Shown piece by piece: positions 32,739 through 42,575 of a stretch of DNA of 64,000 nucleotides. Every line of letters begins with the position of its first letter. Position 1 is the stretch's first letter. Source of the stretch: Nematopogon swammerdamellus (taxonomy: Eukaryota; Arthropoda; Insecta; Lepidoptera; Adelidae); contig OX336345.1 of the NCBI GenBank assembly GCA_946902875.1, positions 17,453,395 through 17,517,394 of the forward strand, written 5' to 3'. Both the position numbers and the translations under genes were made by a program. Under the pieces are notes generated by a model. It made no database searches. It worked only from the letters and a program-made list of their open reading frames with translations, and was not told the DNA's origin.

Positions 32739-33415
32739 CAGACCTGTGGTATCGTGTCGAGTTGGACACGAACGCAGCCCGGTGCACAGGAATCAAGCGA
32801 GCGTGCGCGCCCCGTGTACGACGCCGCGCGTGCTCGATTAAACTCGGCTCAGCCTAGCTGGCCCGTTTCGTGTTCGTGTCACGCACGACACGAGCCAGCC
32901 CGCTGTACACGAGACGGAAGTTATTATGCCACAAGTGGGCCTGGGCCATGATTTAGCAATGATATTGTATTACCGTGTGGGGCCGGTACTTAAAAAGAAT
33001 AACCCCACTGCATCTCTACCCGTGCATGTCGTAAAAGGCGACAAGCTGACAAGACAGGCAGGGCTGAAGTCTAGTGTAGCCAGAGCCAGACTAATCCCAA
33101 AACAAAAGAGTTTCTTTTGTTTCTTTGACATCTTATTCCTAATTATAGGAAAAAATTTGCGTTGGGCTGACATTGTATAAGTAAGAAATAAATAAAGAAA
33201 TCCTAAATTCTTGTAGGTGCGCGCGCGCATAATCACATCAGCATGCCGTCAACACGGTTCGTGCTTATCGTGTCGACCGGGCGTCGGGCTGGCCTAGCTA
33301 GCACGGAAACACGATCGTGCTCGGAACATTTCGGCTTGCACGCACCGTGTTCGGGCTGTACCCGAAACTGTCGTGCGCGATTTCGTGCCGCAAACCGACA
33401 CGACAGACACCTCTG
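32739..33415. mobile_element. hAT-like DNA element (677 bp) with 8-bp target duplication
   Basis: CAGCAATC occurs at 32731-32738 and 33416-33423. The ends CAGACCTGTGG and, reversed, CAGAGGTGTCTG fit hAT termini. The ends are rich in GTGTCG and GCACGA motifs in both orientations (subterminal repeats). No transposase frame; the frames here (32754-32951, 33243-33483) are shadows of those repeats. Confidence 0.8.
32973..33046 (+). mobile_element. C-head SINE fragment inside the hAT-like element
   Basis: ACCGTGTGGGGCCGGTACTT, AATAACCCCACTGCATCTCT and TCGTAAAAGGCGACAAG. It has no body. Confidence 0.7.
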
Positions 33416-33485
33416 CAGCAATCCAGGGAAGTCTCCGCTATGGCACCTACCTTCTCGGAGGTGATATTGGCTGGTCGGAGCATGC

Positions 33486-33735
33486 GCGGGGCCGTGCAGG
33501 ATAACTACCTCCCAGTTTGGGACGATCCTTCCACCCAGTCATGCAGCAGGTGGGTCTTCGTGCCTTACTTGGAGCTTGATGCGAAGTTAATACGTCCGTC
33601 CGAATCGAATACTTTGCGAAACTTCGTGGTCGGTGTTGTGCTGATATTAACAGAGTCCTTGCAGCACAACACCGATTGTCCAGCTTACCCTATTTTCGTG
33701 ATACAGCCTGTGGTATGTATGTATGTATGTTTATT
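33486..33735 (+). mobile_element. SINE D-body with TATG tail
   Basis: CATGCAGCAGGTGGGTCTTC, GTGCCTTACTTGGAGCTTGA, GGTCGGTGTTGTGCTG, GCAGCACAACACCGATTG and GGTATGTATGTATGTATG. It is joined directly to an A-body fragment at its 5' side. Confidence 0.75.
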
Positions 33736-34022
33736 TACCTATTTATTTATTTATAATTATTCTACATCACCTTACAGAGTTCTAGGCCACTTCTTAACCT
33801 TCATCGTAGGGCTGGTTGACCTAGCGCAGCGGTTCCTAATTATATTTTAATCGGCAGTCCTCAGTGAATTTTTGGAGACTCAAGTAGGTACCTCTGATTA
33901 AAATGTTTAAATCAAACAATTATCACATGGTTGTTATTTTTACATAGGTAATAATGTGTATCGATCGTGTAAATAATGTATTCGAGTCCAATAGCTATTT
34001 AGCAATCACAATATGTAGTTTG

Positions 34023-34345
34023 TACCGTGTGGGGCCGGTACTTTAAAAGAATAGCCCCACTGCATCTCTCCCAGTGTATGTCGTAAAAGGCGACTAAGGG
34101 ATATGACTCCCTTCTTATATTACTAGGTGGTAGGGTTCAACCCGCCCGGGTTGGTACCACCGCACTGAATGAAAGGTCGGTCGAAACGGCTATGTAAATA
34201 GTTTGTGTTTTCCGTCCAGTTCAGTGTAGCCGGCACGACCGAAGGGAATCACTGACGTGGCACCAAGTTCATCCGGTGTTATGGGCTGACATCACGGATG
34301 TTGTAGGTGATGAAGCCAACCGTGTCAGCATCAATAAAAAAAAAA
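34023..34345 (+). mobile_element. SINE, C-head plus B-body, full length
   Basis: GTACCGTGTGGGGCCGGTAC with the complementary GCCCCAC, TCGTAAAAGGCGACTAAGG, TATTACTAGGTGGTAGGG, and ...AACCGTGTCAGCATCAATAAA. Confidence 0.85.
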
Positions 34346-34544
34346 TATATAATACGAAATGGAATGGGTCCCACTCAACCATTGGAGACAATTTTCACCA
34401 ACGAGATTAGTGAGACGCTGTCGGTTTTTGTAGAGGTAGACGTAGCCATTAAGTGCGGCCACGTGTACCCCTTCTCTTGAGCCTGCGTACCCCTGGGGAT
34501 ACGCGCACCACTATTTGGGAACCGCTGACCAATTTTTTTTTGTG

Positions 34545-34833
34545 GATACTGACACGGTTGGATACATCACCTAAACATCCGTGATGTCAGCCCATACCAC
34601 CAGGTGAACTAGGTGCCATGTCAGTGCTCCCCTTCGGTCGTGCCGGCTACACTGAACTGGACGGAAAACACAAACTATTTACGTTTCATTCAGTGCGGTG
34701 GTACCAACCCGGGCGGGTTAAACCCTACCACCTAGTAATATAAGAAGGGAGTATCCCTTAGTCGCCTTTTACGTCATACACGGGGAGAGATGCAGTGGGA
34801 GCTATTCTTTTAAAGTACCGGCCCCACACGGTA
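34545..34833 (-). mobile_element. SINE, C-head plus B-body, reversed
   Basis: Reverse copy of the same type, 200 bases downstream of the previous one, so the two converge. A piece of the B-body (GCCGTTTCGACCGACC region) is deleted near 34683. Confidence 0.82.
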
Positions 34834-34844
34834 CACCTAGCGGA

Positions 34845-35390
34845 TAACTTAATTTCAGACAAACGAAATCGCTTATTCCATGGAGAGTGCTCAGAAAAGT
34901 GCTTCACCTCCCCACCGCGGTCTGAGCAGAGATTGCATCCCTACACTACACACACGCTGGACTTACCGTCGCGGCCGATGCGTATTCATTCTGTTCTGAA
35001 GATATTTCCTCTACAGAACCGTTACCTAAGCTCTAGAATGCTCTCCCTGCCCTAAATAGTTCCACTTAAGTACAGTCTCGGTACTCCTTTGAAGGAAAGG
35101 GGTGTCAATAGGCACCTGTCATGCCGGCATGGCATTGGTAACCCCTGAATACGACCGAAAGGCGCCACATGTCGCGCCAAGAACGTTAGAAGAGATTGGA
35201 CGTCGGATTGTCCAGTGTCCAATGCTTAAGAGAACCAGCTGATTGGGTGGAATCGGGTGGTATCGCGCTCTGATTGGGTGGTAACGAATTTTATTTGTAC
35301 GTTTTTACAAATATTGTAGGTATTACGCTGGCGCGGGGAAAGTCCGACGTCCCTTAACGTTCTTGTGTCGCGCATTCTATTAAAAAAATT
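34845..35390 (+). mobile_element. L1 LINE 3' end, split by a MITE
   Basis: The plus strand encodes RNRLFHGECSEKCF, then PPRSEQRLHPYT and decayed LENRYLSSRML-type sequence, then the 3' UTR to GGCGCCACATGTCGCGC at 35177. The tail resumes at 35366-35390 (TGTCGCGCATTCTATTAAAA). Confidence 0.78.
35178..35365. mobile_element. 188-bp hAT-type MITE with 8-bp target duplication
   Basis: TGTCGCGC stands at 35170-35177 and 35366-35373. Ends are inverted: CAAGAACGTTAGAAGAG...GACGTCGGA and TCCGACGTCCCTTAACGTTC-TTG. Non-coding. Confidence 0.88.
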
Positions 35391-35955
35391 GGCTGTTAGG
35401 TAATTCTAAACGAACATTCAAAAACATTGGGTAGCTATGCTAGGTCTACTGAACACTTAGCCACAGATTACTTAACTTAGCACACATTATGTGGGTGGAA
35501 TGCAGGAAGCTGATGTGTCATGTATCCTGGCTAGACAAAACGGATTTAGCTGCTAACCCTCCTACGCAAGGTCGTAAGCAAATCGGAATAGGGAAATCCA
35601 ATAGGTCCAAGAATAGGATTCTCTGAAATCCTCTATGACTAATAAATACCCCATTGAGTGGAATATCTACGGCACAGATTAATAAAATACCCCTTGCTGG
35701 CAGAATCTTACTAAGAACACGTTCCGATTCCACGCTGTGTGACGCAAAACGCATCGCACTCGAGACGTGACGTGACGCATCGGCTCGCGTCGCGTAACCC
35801 CCCTCCCCCCCCCCCCCCCCCCCCCGGGCCTCCCACACTTCCCCCACCGTCTCCCCGCCTCACAGCCTGCCTACGTCTCTGTGTGACGAGGCTTGCCCCG
35901 ACTACGTAGATTGACCTTGTACGATACTTCGTTGATCCAATAAACACGATATGAG
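35391..35955. other. Gene-free stretch with a poly-C run
   Basis: No coding match. Frames of 109 and 78 residues on the minus strand are glycine-rich only because they translate the C run. Confidence 0.5.
35805..35825. repeat. Poly-C run (21 bases)
   Basis: Twenty-one uninterrupted C, preceded by CCCCCCT and followed by GGG. Confidence 0.9.
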
Positions 35956-36185
35956 TTAAACGGTTGTGATTGTATGATACTTTGGCAGCTTATAGAGTAA
36001 GAAAAATTTAATATTTACTTTTTTGAGTTTGGAAGATACACCAATGAGGCGAACGGCTCGTCGCTGAATAGAATCCAAGGCTGAAAGAAGGTACTCAGGA
36101 GAACCCTCCCAAAGATGAATGCAATATTCCATCGCCGGTCTTACTTGTGCTTTATAGAGTGTAAGCAGTTGGACCGACAATCGAA
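35956..36185 (-). pseudogene. LINE reverse-transcriptase thumb region fragment
   Basis: Minus strand SVQLLTLYKAQVRPAMEYCI, HLWEGSPEYLLSALDSIQRR and AVRLIGVSSKL. This LYKAQVRP-x-MEYC-x-HLW...LDSIQRRA stretch is the region just after the catalytic core in insect LINEs of the L1 kind. It then loses similarity. Confidence 0.75.
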
Positions 36186-36304
36186 TATAAATATATATAT
36201 ATGTACTAAAGGAAATAATCGTCCACTCCCATGCGCCCCACCTGTTTAGATTAGCGTTACAATTATGTTATGACTAGTAACGTTTGATATCCATCTATAT
36301 AAAA

Positions 36305-36540
36305 TAAATTTATGTCCGCAAATGTTTATCAATACTGTTTTGAAAACGATTAACAGTGTTTAGTTTAACAACATTATAGTGTGACTTGTTCCCAAGGTCT
36401 ATGGATATGGCGGGTGGCATAGTGACAAGGTTCCACCAAAGGTCTCCCAAGAGACATGAGGTTCGGAATATATTTTGTACCAATGTAGTGGATTTTTTAA
36501 CAATATCGGACGGAACCAAAGACATTAAACTCACGACGGA
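36305..36540 (-). pseudogene. Possible LINE carboxy-end fragment
   Basis: Minus strand MSLMSLVPSDIVKKSTTLVQ...LWWNLVTMPPA...NTVNRFQNSIDKHLRT. The LW-x-NL and NRFQNSIDKHL pattern resembles carboxy ends of some LINE reverse transcriptases, but it lies on the wrong side of the neighbouring piece to be the same element. Confidence 0.35.
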
Positions 36541-36581
36541 ACCCTCTGTGTGTTAGTAAATTTCGCGCTTAACAGGATACA

Positions 36582-36927
36582 GTCAGCCTCGATAGCTCGT
36601 GGTCGTGGCTCGTGGACAGTCGACTGTCGCTATTGTTGGTTAAGCAACGCTGGGCCGGTCAGTACCTGGATGGGTGACCGCTCGACCGTTGGAGGCTAAC
36701 CGTGGGGTAGGGTTCAACCCGCCCGGGTTGGTACCACCGCACTGAATTAAACGTCGGTCGAAACGGCTATGTAAATAGTTTGCGTTTTCCGACCAGTTCA
36801 GTGTAACCGGCACGACAGAATGGAAGCACTGACATGGGACCTACCTAGTTCACCCGGTGTTATTGGCTGACATCACGGATATTGTAGGTGATGTAGGCAA
36901 CCGTGTCAAATTCCATTTAAAAAAAAA
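36582..36927 (+). mobile_element. 5S-headed SINE, near full length
   Basis: GTCAGCCTCGATAGCTCGTG, TTGGTTAAGCAACGCTGGGC, CGGTCAGTACCTGGATGGGT, GACCGCTCGACCGTTGGAGG, then B-body from GGTAGGGTTCAACCCGCCCG. The GTTAAGCAACG block is even closer to insect 5S rRNA than at 31.2 kb. The box-B segment is deleted. Confidence 0.85.
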
Positions 36928-37132
36928 TTGGTCCTTTTTTGGTGTCACTAATATCACTCCCCGTTGATTACCTCACTTTGCCTACGTGACTAAAAGTCAA
37001 CATTTAAAGGTATTTCAAATTCTTTCAAAACAGAACCCTTCTCTGATTCACATGAAGACGTAACGGCGAGGTGCATTTTTGCGGTTTGGAAATTCTGTGT
37101 TCAGATTTAGGGAGATGAGTTGCACGAGGAAA

Positions 37133-37362
37133 GTACATACATACAAATATGCCATATTGCTGTATCACGGCAATGAGGGTAGGCAGAGTAATCGGTGTTG
37201 CGCTGCAAGAACTATCAAGCAGCAAGTAAGATTTTTAAGGAAACTGACACGGTTGGCTCTATCTACTACTACCTACGTCCGTGATGTCAGCCCATAACAC
37301 CTTGGTGAACTAGATGCCATGTCAGTGCTTTCCTTCGGTCGTGCCGGCTACACTTAACTGGT
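37133..37362 (-). mobile_element. SINE D-body fragment fused to a reversed B-body fragment
   Basis: 37133-37232: ACATACATACAAATATGCCA, TAGGCAGAGTAATCGGTGTT, CAAGCAGCAAGTAAG (D, reversed). 37233-37362: GGAAACTGACACGGTTGGCT to CCGGCTACACTTAACTGG (B, reversed). Confidence 0.7.
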
Positions 37363-37669
37363 AAGTATGAAAAGTAATTAAAGGTATAAAACACCAGGAA
37401 AGTGGTGCCATACACGCGCCAGTGAAACGCTAACACAACGTAAGCGGTATATTACCATATTTTTGAAACTATTCAGTAATATTTTTCCATGTTATCGATA
37501 TGTTTATGCAACATTAAATAAGGTTTTCTCTCTGGCATTGCATCGTTTAAGAATTGCATTAGATGCAAGTCCCGAAGACCTAAAGAATGACGACAAGAAA
37601 TCACTGCAAACTATAAGCCCGTCTTTGAATCTCATACATTTTAACTAGAACCTGTTAATTTATTACATA
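37363..37669. other. No recognised feature
   Basis: Gene-free. Confidence 0.4.
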
Positions 37670-38057
37670 CTAGCTTTTGCCTGCGGCTTCGCTCTCGTGA
37701 AATTCGTATTTAAAAAGAAGAAAGTAAGTAAGCCCGCTACCGTACCTCTATTTCGGCGCGCGGAACAATTCGGTTTATAAGAGACCCACATCTTAGCGTA
37801 ACCGGAATTGAATTTTATTTAGCCTATCCTGTGTCCCGTATAGTTAATTGTGCTTGTATTAAGTTTTATCAAATTCGGATGATTGGTTTAAGAGTTATGG
37901 TGGAACATACACAAACATACAGAAAATATTTCTAAAAATCATCACTTTATTTTTAGTATTATACATAGAGTCTACAAACGCAGTATCTCATCATAAAACA
38001 AAGTAACTTACTCCATGATCATCCCTTACAGATTTATTATTAGTAGTATAGTATAGA
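37670..38057 (-). mobile_element. Helitron-like non-autonomous element, full length (388 bp)
   Basis: On the minus strand it begins TCTATACTATACTACTAATA after an A and ends GCCGCAGGCAAAAGCTAG before a T. TC at the start, CTAG at the end, and insertion between A and T are the Helitron signature. Middle: GATTTTTAGAAATATTTTCT, ATTCGGATGATTGG-type sequence and ACACAGGATAGGCTAAATAA. No coding. Confidence 0.78.
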
Positions 38058-38400
38058 TAGGATAGTATTAAGAAGATATAGTGGCAAGGATTGAGAAAGG
38101 GATGCTTCGGTGGTTCGGTCATGTTGGAAGAATGGATGATAGGAGACTAACGAAATAAATTTATGAAGCAAATGTGAGTGGATGAGTCGGGAAGGGTCGC
38201 CCTAGACGCACGCACCTGAACCAGATCGGGCATGTGCTCAAAAATGGTCAAGTGCGTAGTGCCCGTAACCGACGAGCATGCATGAAGAACATTATGGGAG
38301 TGGAAGAGGCGGCAAAGGTGTGTCAGGATCGTGGCACGTGGAGATCCGTTGTCTCTGCCTACCCCACCGGGAAACAGGCGTGATGCTATGTATGTATGTA
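38058..38400 (+). pseudogene. L4 LINE carboxy end
   Basis: One frame reads IEKGMLRWFGHVGRMDDRRL, then stop, IYEANVSG, stop, VGKGRPRRTHLNQIGHVL, RSARNRRACMKNIMGVEEAA, KVCQDRGTWRSVVSAYPTGK and a stop, with a TATGTATGTAG tail. The LRWFGHV...GRPRRT layout is the usual carboxy region of many insect LINEs. Two in-frame stops. Confidence 0.75.
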
Positions 38401-38937
38401 GTATATTGATAATTATGCGTTACGTTGAATTAGAAATGGACCATTTTCCCACCGCCGCGCGCCGCGCCGCCGCCGCTGCTGTTTCTGCTCAACCGACTCA
38501 CTCCTGCCGTCTTTTAAAATTTTGCCCAATTTACTATGCATACATAACGTCGTCAGTTTTCCAATGGGTTAGGCAGAAACAAGAAATCTCCACACATAAA
38601 AGTAATCTCTCAGCCACGTGGCGATATAGCCTGAAGGGAGAACTAAGGGCCTAGATATGAAGTTAATTTGTCTCGAAAAGGTCGTATTGTTTCCCGAGCT
38701 CAGTTTCCTGAGAAGGGAAGCGGAAAAGGAAGTTTGCAGGAGCGCAGTTTTCCACTGCTTCACATCCGGGAAGTGCAGGAAAATCATACGCGTGTAACTT
38801 TTCCTAATTGAGGCTTCGGGATAAGGTTCATTCTTACTAGTACGTGAGACGTTGGTAACTTAGTTACGTTATTACCTTTTGCGAAATATATGGAACTATT
38901 AATTTTGTATTCAGTTGTATAAGCAGCTTTATCTATA
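38401..38937. other. Gene-free stretch with a CCG-rich patch
   Basis: 38450-38485 is CCG-rich (CGCGCCGCGCCGCCGCCGCT). The frame across it (38331-38654) starts in L4 and has an alanine run but no recognised domain. Confidence 0.4.
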
Positions 38938-39064
38938 ATCAGTGTAGCCGGCACGATCAAAGGGGGAAGCACTGACATGGCACCTAGTTCACCCGGTGTT
39001 ATGGGCCGACATCACGGACGTTTTAGGTGATGTAGCCAACCGTGTCAGTTTCCATAAAAAAAAA
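38938..39064 (+). mobile_element. SINE B-body, 3' end
   Basis: CAGTGTAGCCGGCACGATCA to ACCGTGTCAGTTTCCATAAA with an A-tail. Confidence 0.75.
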
Positions 39065-39427
39065 ACACCGGGAGCAAGAGTATCTATAAACTTATATAAG
39101 TTCTTGTTAATTATAAGATTTTTTTTCAGTTTGTAATTTGGTTACGTTTGTTGGGGGTGAAAAAAATTCAAAAATATTTAAAATGTAAACAATAATTTGC
39201 TATTTATTACAAGCAATAAAAACTTACTTAATTACTTATATAAAATATTTCACTAAAATTTGAACTGGGGATAGAGCGGAGTGTTCGAGGACATGTCTCA
39301 TTCCCACACTGCATCGCAATGTGTATGTTTGTTTGGTTTGTAAAAATTTTAACCTGCGCCTGAAATATTATTCATTTATTGACACATTTCTTTTTTTTAT
39401 ATTAATTTTACATAAAAAACTTAAATC
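39065..39427. other. No recognised feature
   Basis: Gene-free AT-rich sequence. Confidence 0.4.
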
Positions 39428-39800
39428 TAAAATTAATATAAAATAACAAAATGAAATTTCCACCACCGGCGGCGGGGCGAACCCAGGCTACCGATGGGCG
39501 GACCCGAGAGAGAGAAACCTTCGGACAATTCGAGCGGTGTCGAGCAAGACCGCCTTCTGCATCTGACCCTTGATCCAAGCAAGTGGCTCTAGCGAGAGCC
39601 TCTTGAGATGATGGTCGAGGCTCTTCGCTATCAGCCCATGCGCAGAAACGACTATGGGCACAACGATCGTCGAGTCCACGGGCCACATGTCGGTAACCTC
39701 ATGAGACAGATCGATGTATTTTAACATCTTGTCTTTTTCTGCCTTCACAAGGTTCTCGTCATGCGGCACCGTGATGTCGACGAGCGCTGCTATTCATTAT
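39428..39800 (-). pseudogene. L6 LINE carboxy end
   Basis: Minus strand, starting at the break near 39800: ALVDITVPHDENLVKAEKDK, MLKYIDLSHEVTDMWPVDST, VVPIVVSAHGLIAKSLDHHL, QMQKAVLLDTARIVRRFLSL and a stop, then a 3' UTR into an A-rich tail (T-rich 39388-39412). The order V-D-I-x-V-P ... KY-x-DL ... VPIVVSA ... RIVRRFL is a conserved module at the end of several animal LINEs. The reverse transcriptase itself is missing. Confidence 0.7.
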
Positions 39801-39803
39801 TAT

Positions 39804-40010
39804 TATGGTGGTAAGCTCAAATTTTTGCCGACTGGGTTAGTATCACCGTACTCGACGAAAGTGGCCGCATAGCAGCTTCAGCCGAGTTCTCCTCTAGTCC
39901 AGTACAACCAGCAATACAAAGGGAAGTCTGGTATTGCACCGTCCCGGAGGTGATATTGGCTGGTCAGAGCATGTGCTCTGGCCCCTCTGATTCAGCCACC
40001 CATAAAAATA
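39804..40010 (+). mobile_element. SINE A-body fragment
   Basis: GGTGGTAAGCTCAAATTTTT, GGCCGCATAGCAGCTTCAGC, GTGATATTGGCTGGTCAGAG. The head is missing. Confidence 0.7.
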
Positions 40011-40193
40011 CATACCTATTATACATTTAGAAAGATAAATGTTCCAAATGGCCAGGCTAAGGAAAACATATCAAACAATTTAAAACCAGTTAAGAAACCA
40101 CACAACAATGTATTTCATTTAAAAAGTTGGTGTAATTCGTAATATGTAGGTTACCTTAATTTGGCACAAACATTTTACACATACAATTCTAAG

Positions 40194-40390
40194 CCACACT
40201 GAATGACATGTCGGTTGAAACGGCTGTGTAAATAGACCTGGGCGCGGTCAGTACTTGGATGGGTGACCGCTCGACCGTTGGAGGCTGACTGTGGTTCGGA
40301 TTCCACGTAAAACTGTAGGTCCCCTGCCTTCTTACCTTACTAGGTGGTAGGGTTTATCCCGCCTGGATTGGTACCACCGCACTGAATGAT
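40194..40390 (+). mobile_element. Rearranged 5S-headed SINE
   Basis: A small B-body piece (CACTGAATGACATGTCGGTT...TGTAAATAG) is followed directly by CTGGGCGCGGTCAGTACTTG, the rest of a 5S-head, box-B-like segment and B-body up to CACTGAATGAT. The head thus follows body sequence. Confidence 0.65.
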
Positions 40391-40545
40391 AGTTATCTTG
40401 TCCAAATACTTTGCTAAACGTGGTGGTCGATGTTGTGTTGCAATTTTCCAGAGTCTTGCAGCACAACACCGATTACCCTGCTTACCCTGATTGTCGGGAT
40501 ACAGCGTGTGTGGCATGCATGTATGTAGGTATGTGTGTATGTAAT
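40391..40545 (+). mobile_element. SINE D-body, 3' part
   Basis: AGTTATCTTGTCCAAATACT, GTGGTCGATGTTGTGTTGCA, GCAGCACAACACCGATTACC and a degenerate TATG tail; fused to the B-body at 40390. Confidence 0.75.
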
Positions 40546-41058
40546 TCTAAGCCAAATTCTCAAACACAAATATCTACTGAAGTACAACTGACAAATACCT
40601 AATAACTGCTGTGACACAATTTGGTCTCTTTGTAAATTATTTTTTCTCCCGCAGTTTCCAATTAAAACGCGCATCAAATACATACTTGCGTAACCAACGC
40701 GGTCATGAGCTCTCAGCTTTGCGCGTACAACATGTGTGAGTCAGTCGACGTTGAGTCACTCATTGATCGGTTCCACCGGCCTTTATGAATGAAACGCACA
40801 GATGAATTCTTGAAACTGCCGTGCGCATCGTCCAGTGGCGGGAAATTTCAACTTACTCACAGCCACTGGACCATAGCAAGTGACTTGCAAATATGGCGGA
40901 TTAGGCGCCTGCAGTCTGGTAGGTTTCTATTCCGTTCAATGAAACCAGAATGAAACGCTTTGCAATGGAAAAGTTGTTCCTTTTGATTCATTTTATAAAA
41001 ATGAAGATATGTAATGTAAGTTAAAAATTACAAATAATAAACATGATATCAAAATTAA
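40546..41058. other. No recognised feature
   Basis: Gene-free. Confidence 0.4.
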
Positions 41059-41444
41059 GTCAGCCTCGGTAGCTCTGTGGTGCGGTCGGTCGACACATTT
41101 ATTAAGCACACCTGGGCGCGGTCAGTACTTGGTTGGGTGACCGCTCGACCGTTGGAGGCTGACCGTGGTTCGGATTCTACGTAAATCTGTAGGGCCCTTC
41201 CCTTCTTACCTTACTAGGTGGTAGGGTTTATCCCGCCCGGGCTGGTACCACCGCACTGAATGAAAGGTTGGTCGAAACGGCTAACTACGAGTATGTAAAT
41301 AGTTCGTGTTTTCCGTCCAGTTCAGTGTACCCGACATGAAATGAAGGGAAGCACTGACATGGCACCTAGTTCGCCCGGTGTTATGGGCTGCCATCACGGA
41401 TGTTGTAGGTGATGCAGCCAACCATGTCAGTTACCATAAAAAAA
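41059..41444 (+). mobile_element. 5S-headed SINE, full length
   Basis: GTCAGCCTCGGTAGCTCTGT, GGGCGCGGTCAGTACTTGGT, GAGGCTGACC, GTGGTTCGGATTC, then complete B-body and A-tail. One change in the C block (TTGGTTGGGTGACC). Confidence 0.87.
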
Positions 41445-41856
41445 CAATTCAAAGTTTCAAACAATTAAAAATAATATCATTCATCCATCATGCATGCATG
41501 AATGTATCAATATGCATGTTTAATCAAATTAAATTCATTTATTTTATTATCGAACACTAGCGGTCGTATGCGGGGACTCGAGAACCACTAATACGAGAAA
41601 TAGGTTATTTTACGACAGCTGCATAATATTTTGACTATTTACCATGGAAATTGGGAGAACACTACATAGGTACATCGAAATTATTAACTGACTTCATAAA
41701 AAGGAGCTTATCAATTCGACCCGTAGGTATGTATGTAATATCGTTGGCATTGCACGGTTTCTAAAAACGTGTGCCAAATTTCATAATTGTGTATATATCG
41801 GAAACTAGAAATCGAATTGGCACAATTATTTTTTTATTTGATTATTTTGTATTGTA
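41445..41856. other. No clear feature
   Basis: 41690-41740 (TAACTGACTTCATAAAAAGG, AGCTTATCAATTCGAC) looks like a weak copy of the repeat at 24.78 kb. Nothing else. Confidence 0.35.
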
Positions 41857-42040
41857 CCTTCGGTCGTGCCGGCTGCACTGAACTGGACGGAAAACACAAA
41901 CTATTTACATAGCCGTTTCGACCGACCTTTCGTTCAGTGCGGTGGTACCAACCCGGGCGGGTTAAACCCTACCACCTAGTAATATAAGAAGGCAGTCTTA
42001 TCCCTTAGTCGCCTTTTACGACATACAGAGATGCAGTGCA
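41857..42040 (-). mobile_element. SINE, C-head end plus B-body 5' half
   Basis: Reversed: CTTCGGTCGTGCCGGCTGCA, AACCCGGGCGGGTTAAACCC, TAGTCGCCTTTTACGACATA. Confidence 0.75.
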
Positions 42041-42425
42041 ACTATACTACGCTTATATTTTTATCGCGACGTGAAAGTAAAATAAAAAAACCTGTGTTAT
42101 TTATTTATTTATTTATTAAAGTATTTAATTGAAAAAAAAATGTAACGCATTGATGTAAATTTCATGATATAAATGAGCGTATTTATTTATTTATTTATTT
42201 AAATGTGAGACCTCATAGAGCTGTTCATTATGAATCGTTATATACACATTACATAACTCATTATATACACGTTCACACGAAATGCATTCGTCAAGGAAAA
42301 TGCATCTGACTCGACACACACTTATGACACGAGTCAAATATTGGCTGAATGATTCAAGTGATTCAAATGCGGTCATCGTTAATGATATCAACGGAAGTGC
42401 CATATCGGAAATCCGTCTAACGATT
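42041..42425. other. No gene; TTTA repeats
   Basis: Two (TTTA)n runs at about 42098-42117 and 42181-42200. Confidence 0.45.
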
Positions 42426-42575
42426 TAGCACATACATACCACACGCCTTATCCCGACAATCGGGGTAAGCAGAGTAGTCGGTGTTGTGGCAAGGAATAAG
42501 CGAAGCAAGTTCCTCCGAGCAGCGTCCATGACGGTACCTGTAGAACAGACTGAGTGACCCTACAAATCGTCTGTG
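42426..42575 (-). mobile_element. SINE D-body end fused to L2 LINE fragment
   Basis: Reversed D (CATACATACCACACGCCTTA, GGGTAAGCAGAGTAGTCGGT) to about 42490, then GAATAAGCGAAGCAAGTTCC...GAGTGACCCTACAAATCGTC, the 5' part of the L2 copy at 16.27-16.35 kb. Confidence 0.6.

Larger units (their letters stand above)
32283..33485 (+). mobile_element. C-head + tRNA-head + A-body SINE, interrupted twice
   Basis: 32283-32340 is a C-head end (CTGCATCTCTCCCCGTGCAT, TCGTAAAAAGCGACTAAGG). 32377-32450 is the best tRNA-head: GGTGGCCGAGTGG as box A and GCGGTTCGAATCCCG as box B. An insertion of about 60 bases ending in (CTTT)n splits CCTACACC. The A-body runs to 32738, is broken by the hAT-like element, and resumes at 33424 to about 33485 where D-body sequence takes over. 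Confidence 0.78.

Noticed and set aside
33317..33850. A 177-residue plus frame
   Set aside because: It crosses the end of the hAT-like element, an A-body and a D-body SINE.
38331..38654. Host protein with an alanine run
   Set aside because: The frame begins in an L4 LINE end and the alanine run comes from a CCG-rich patch; no support for coding.
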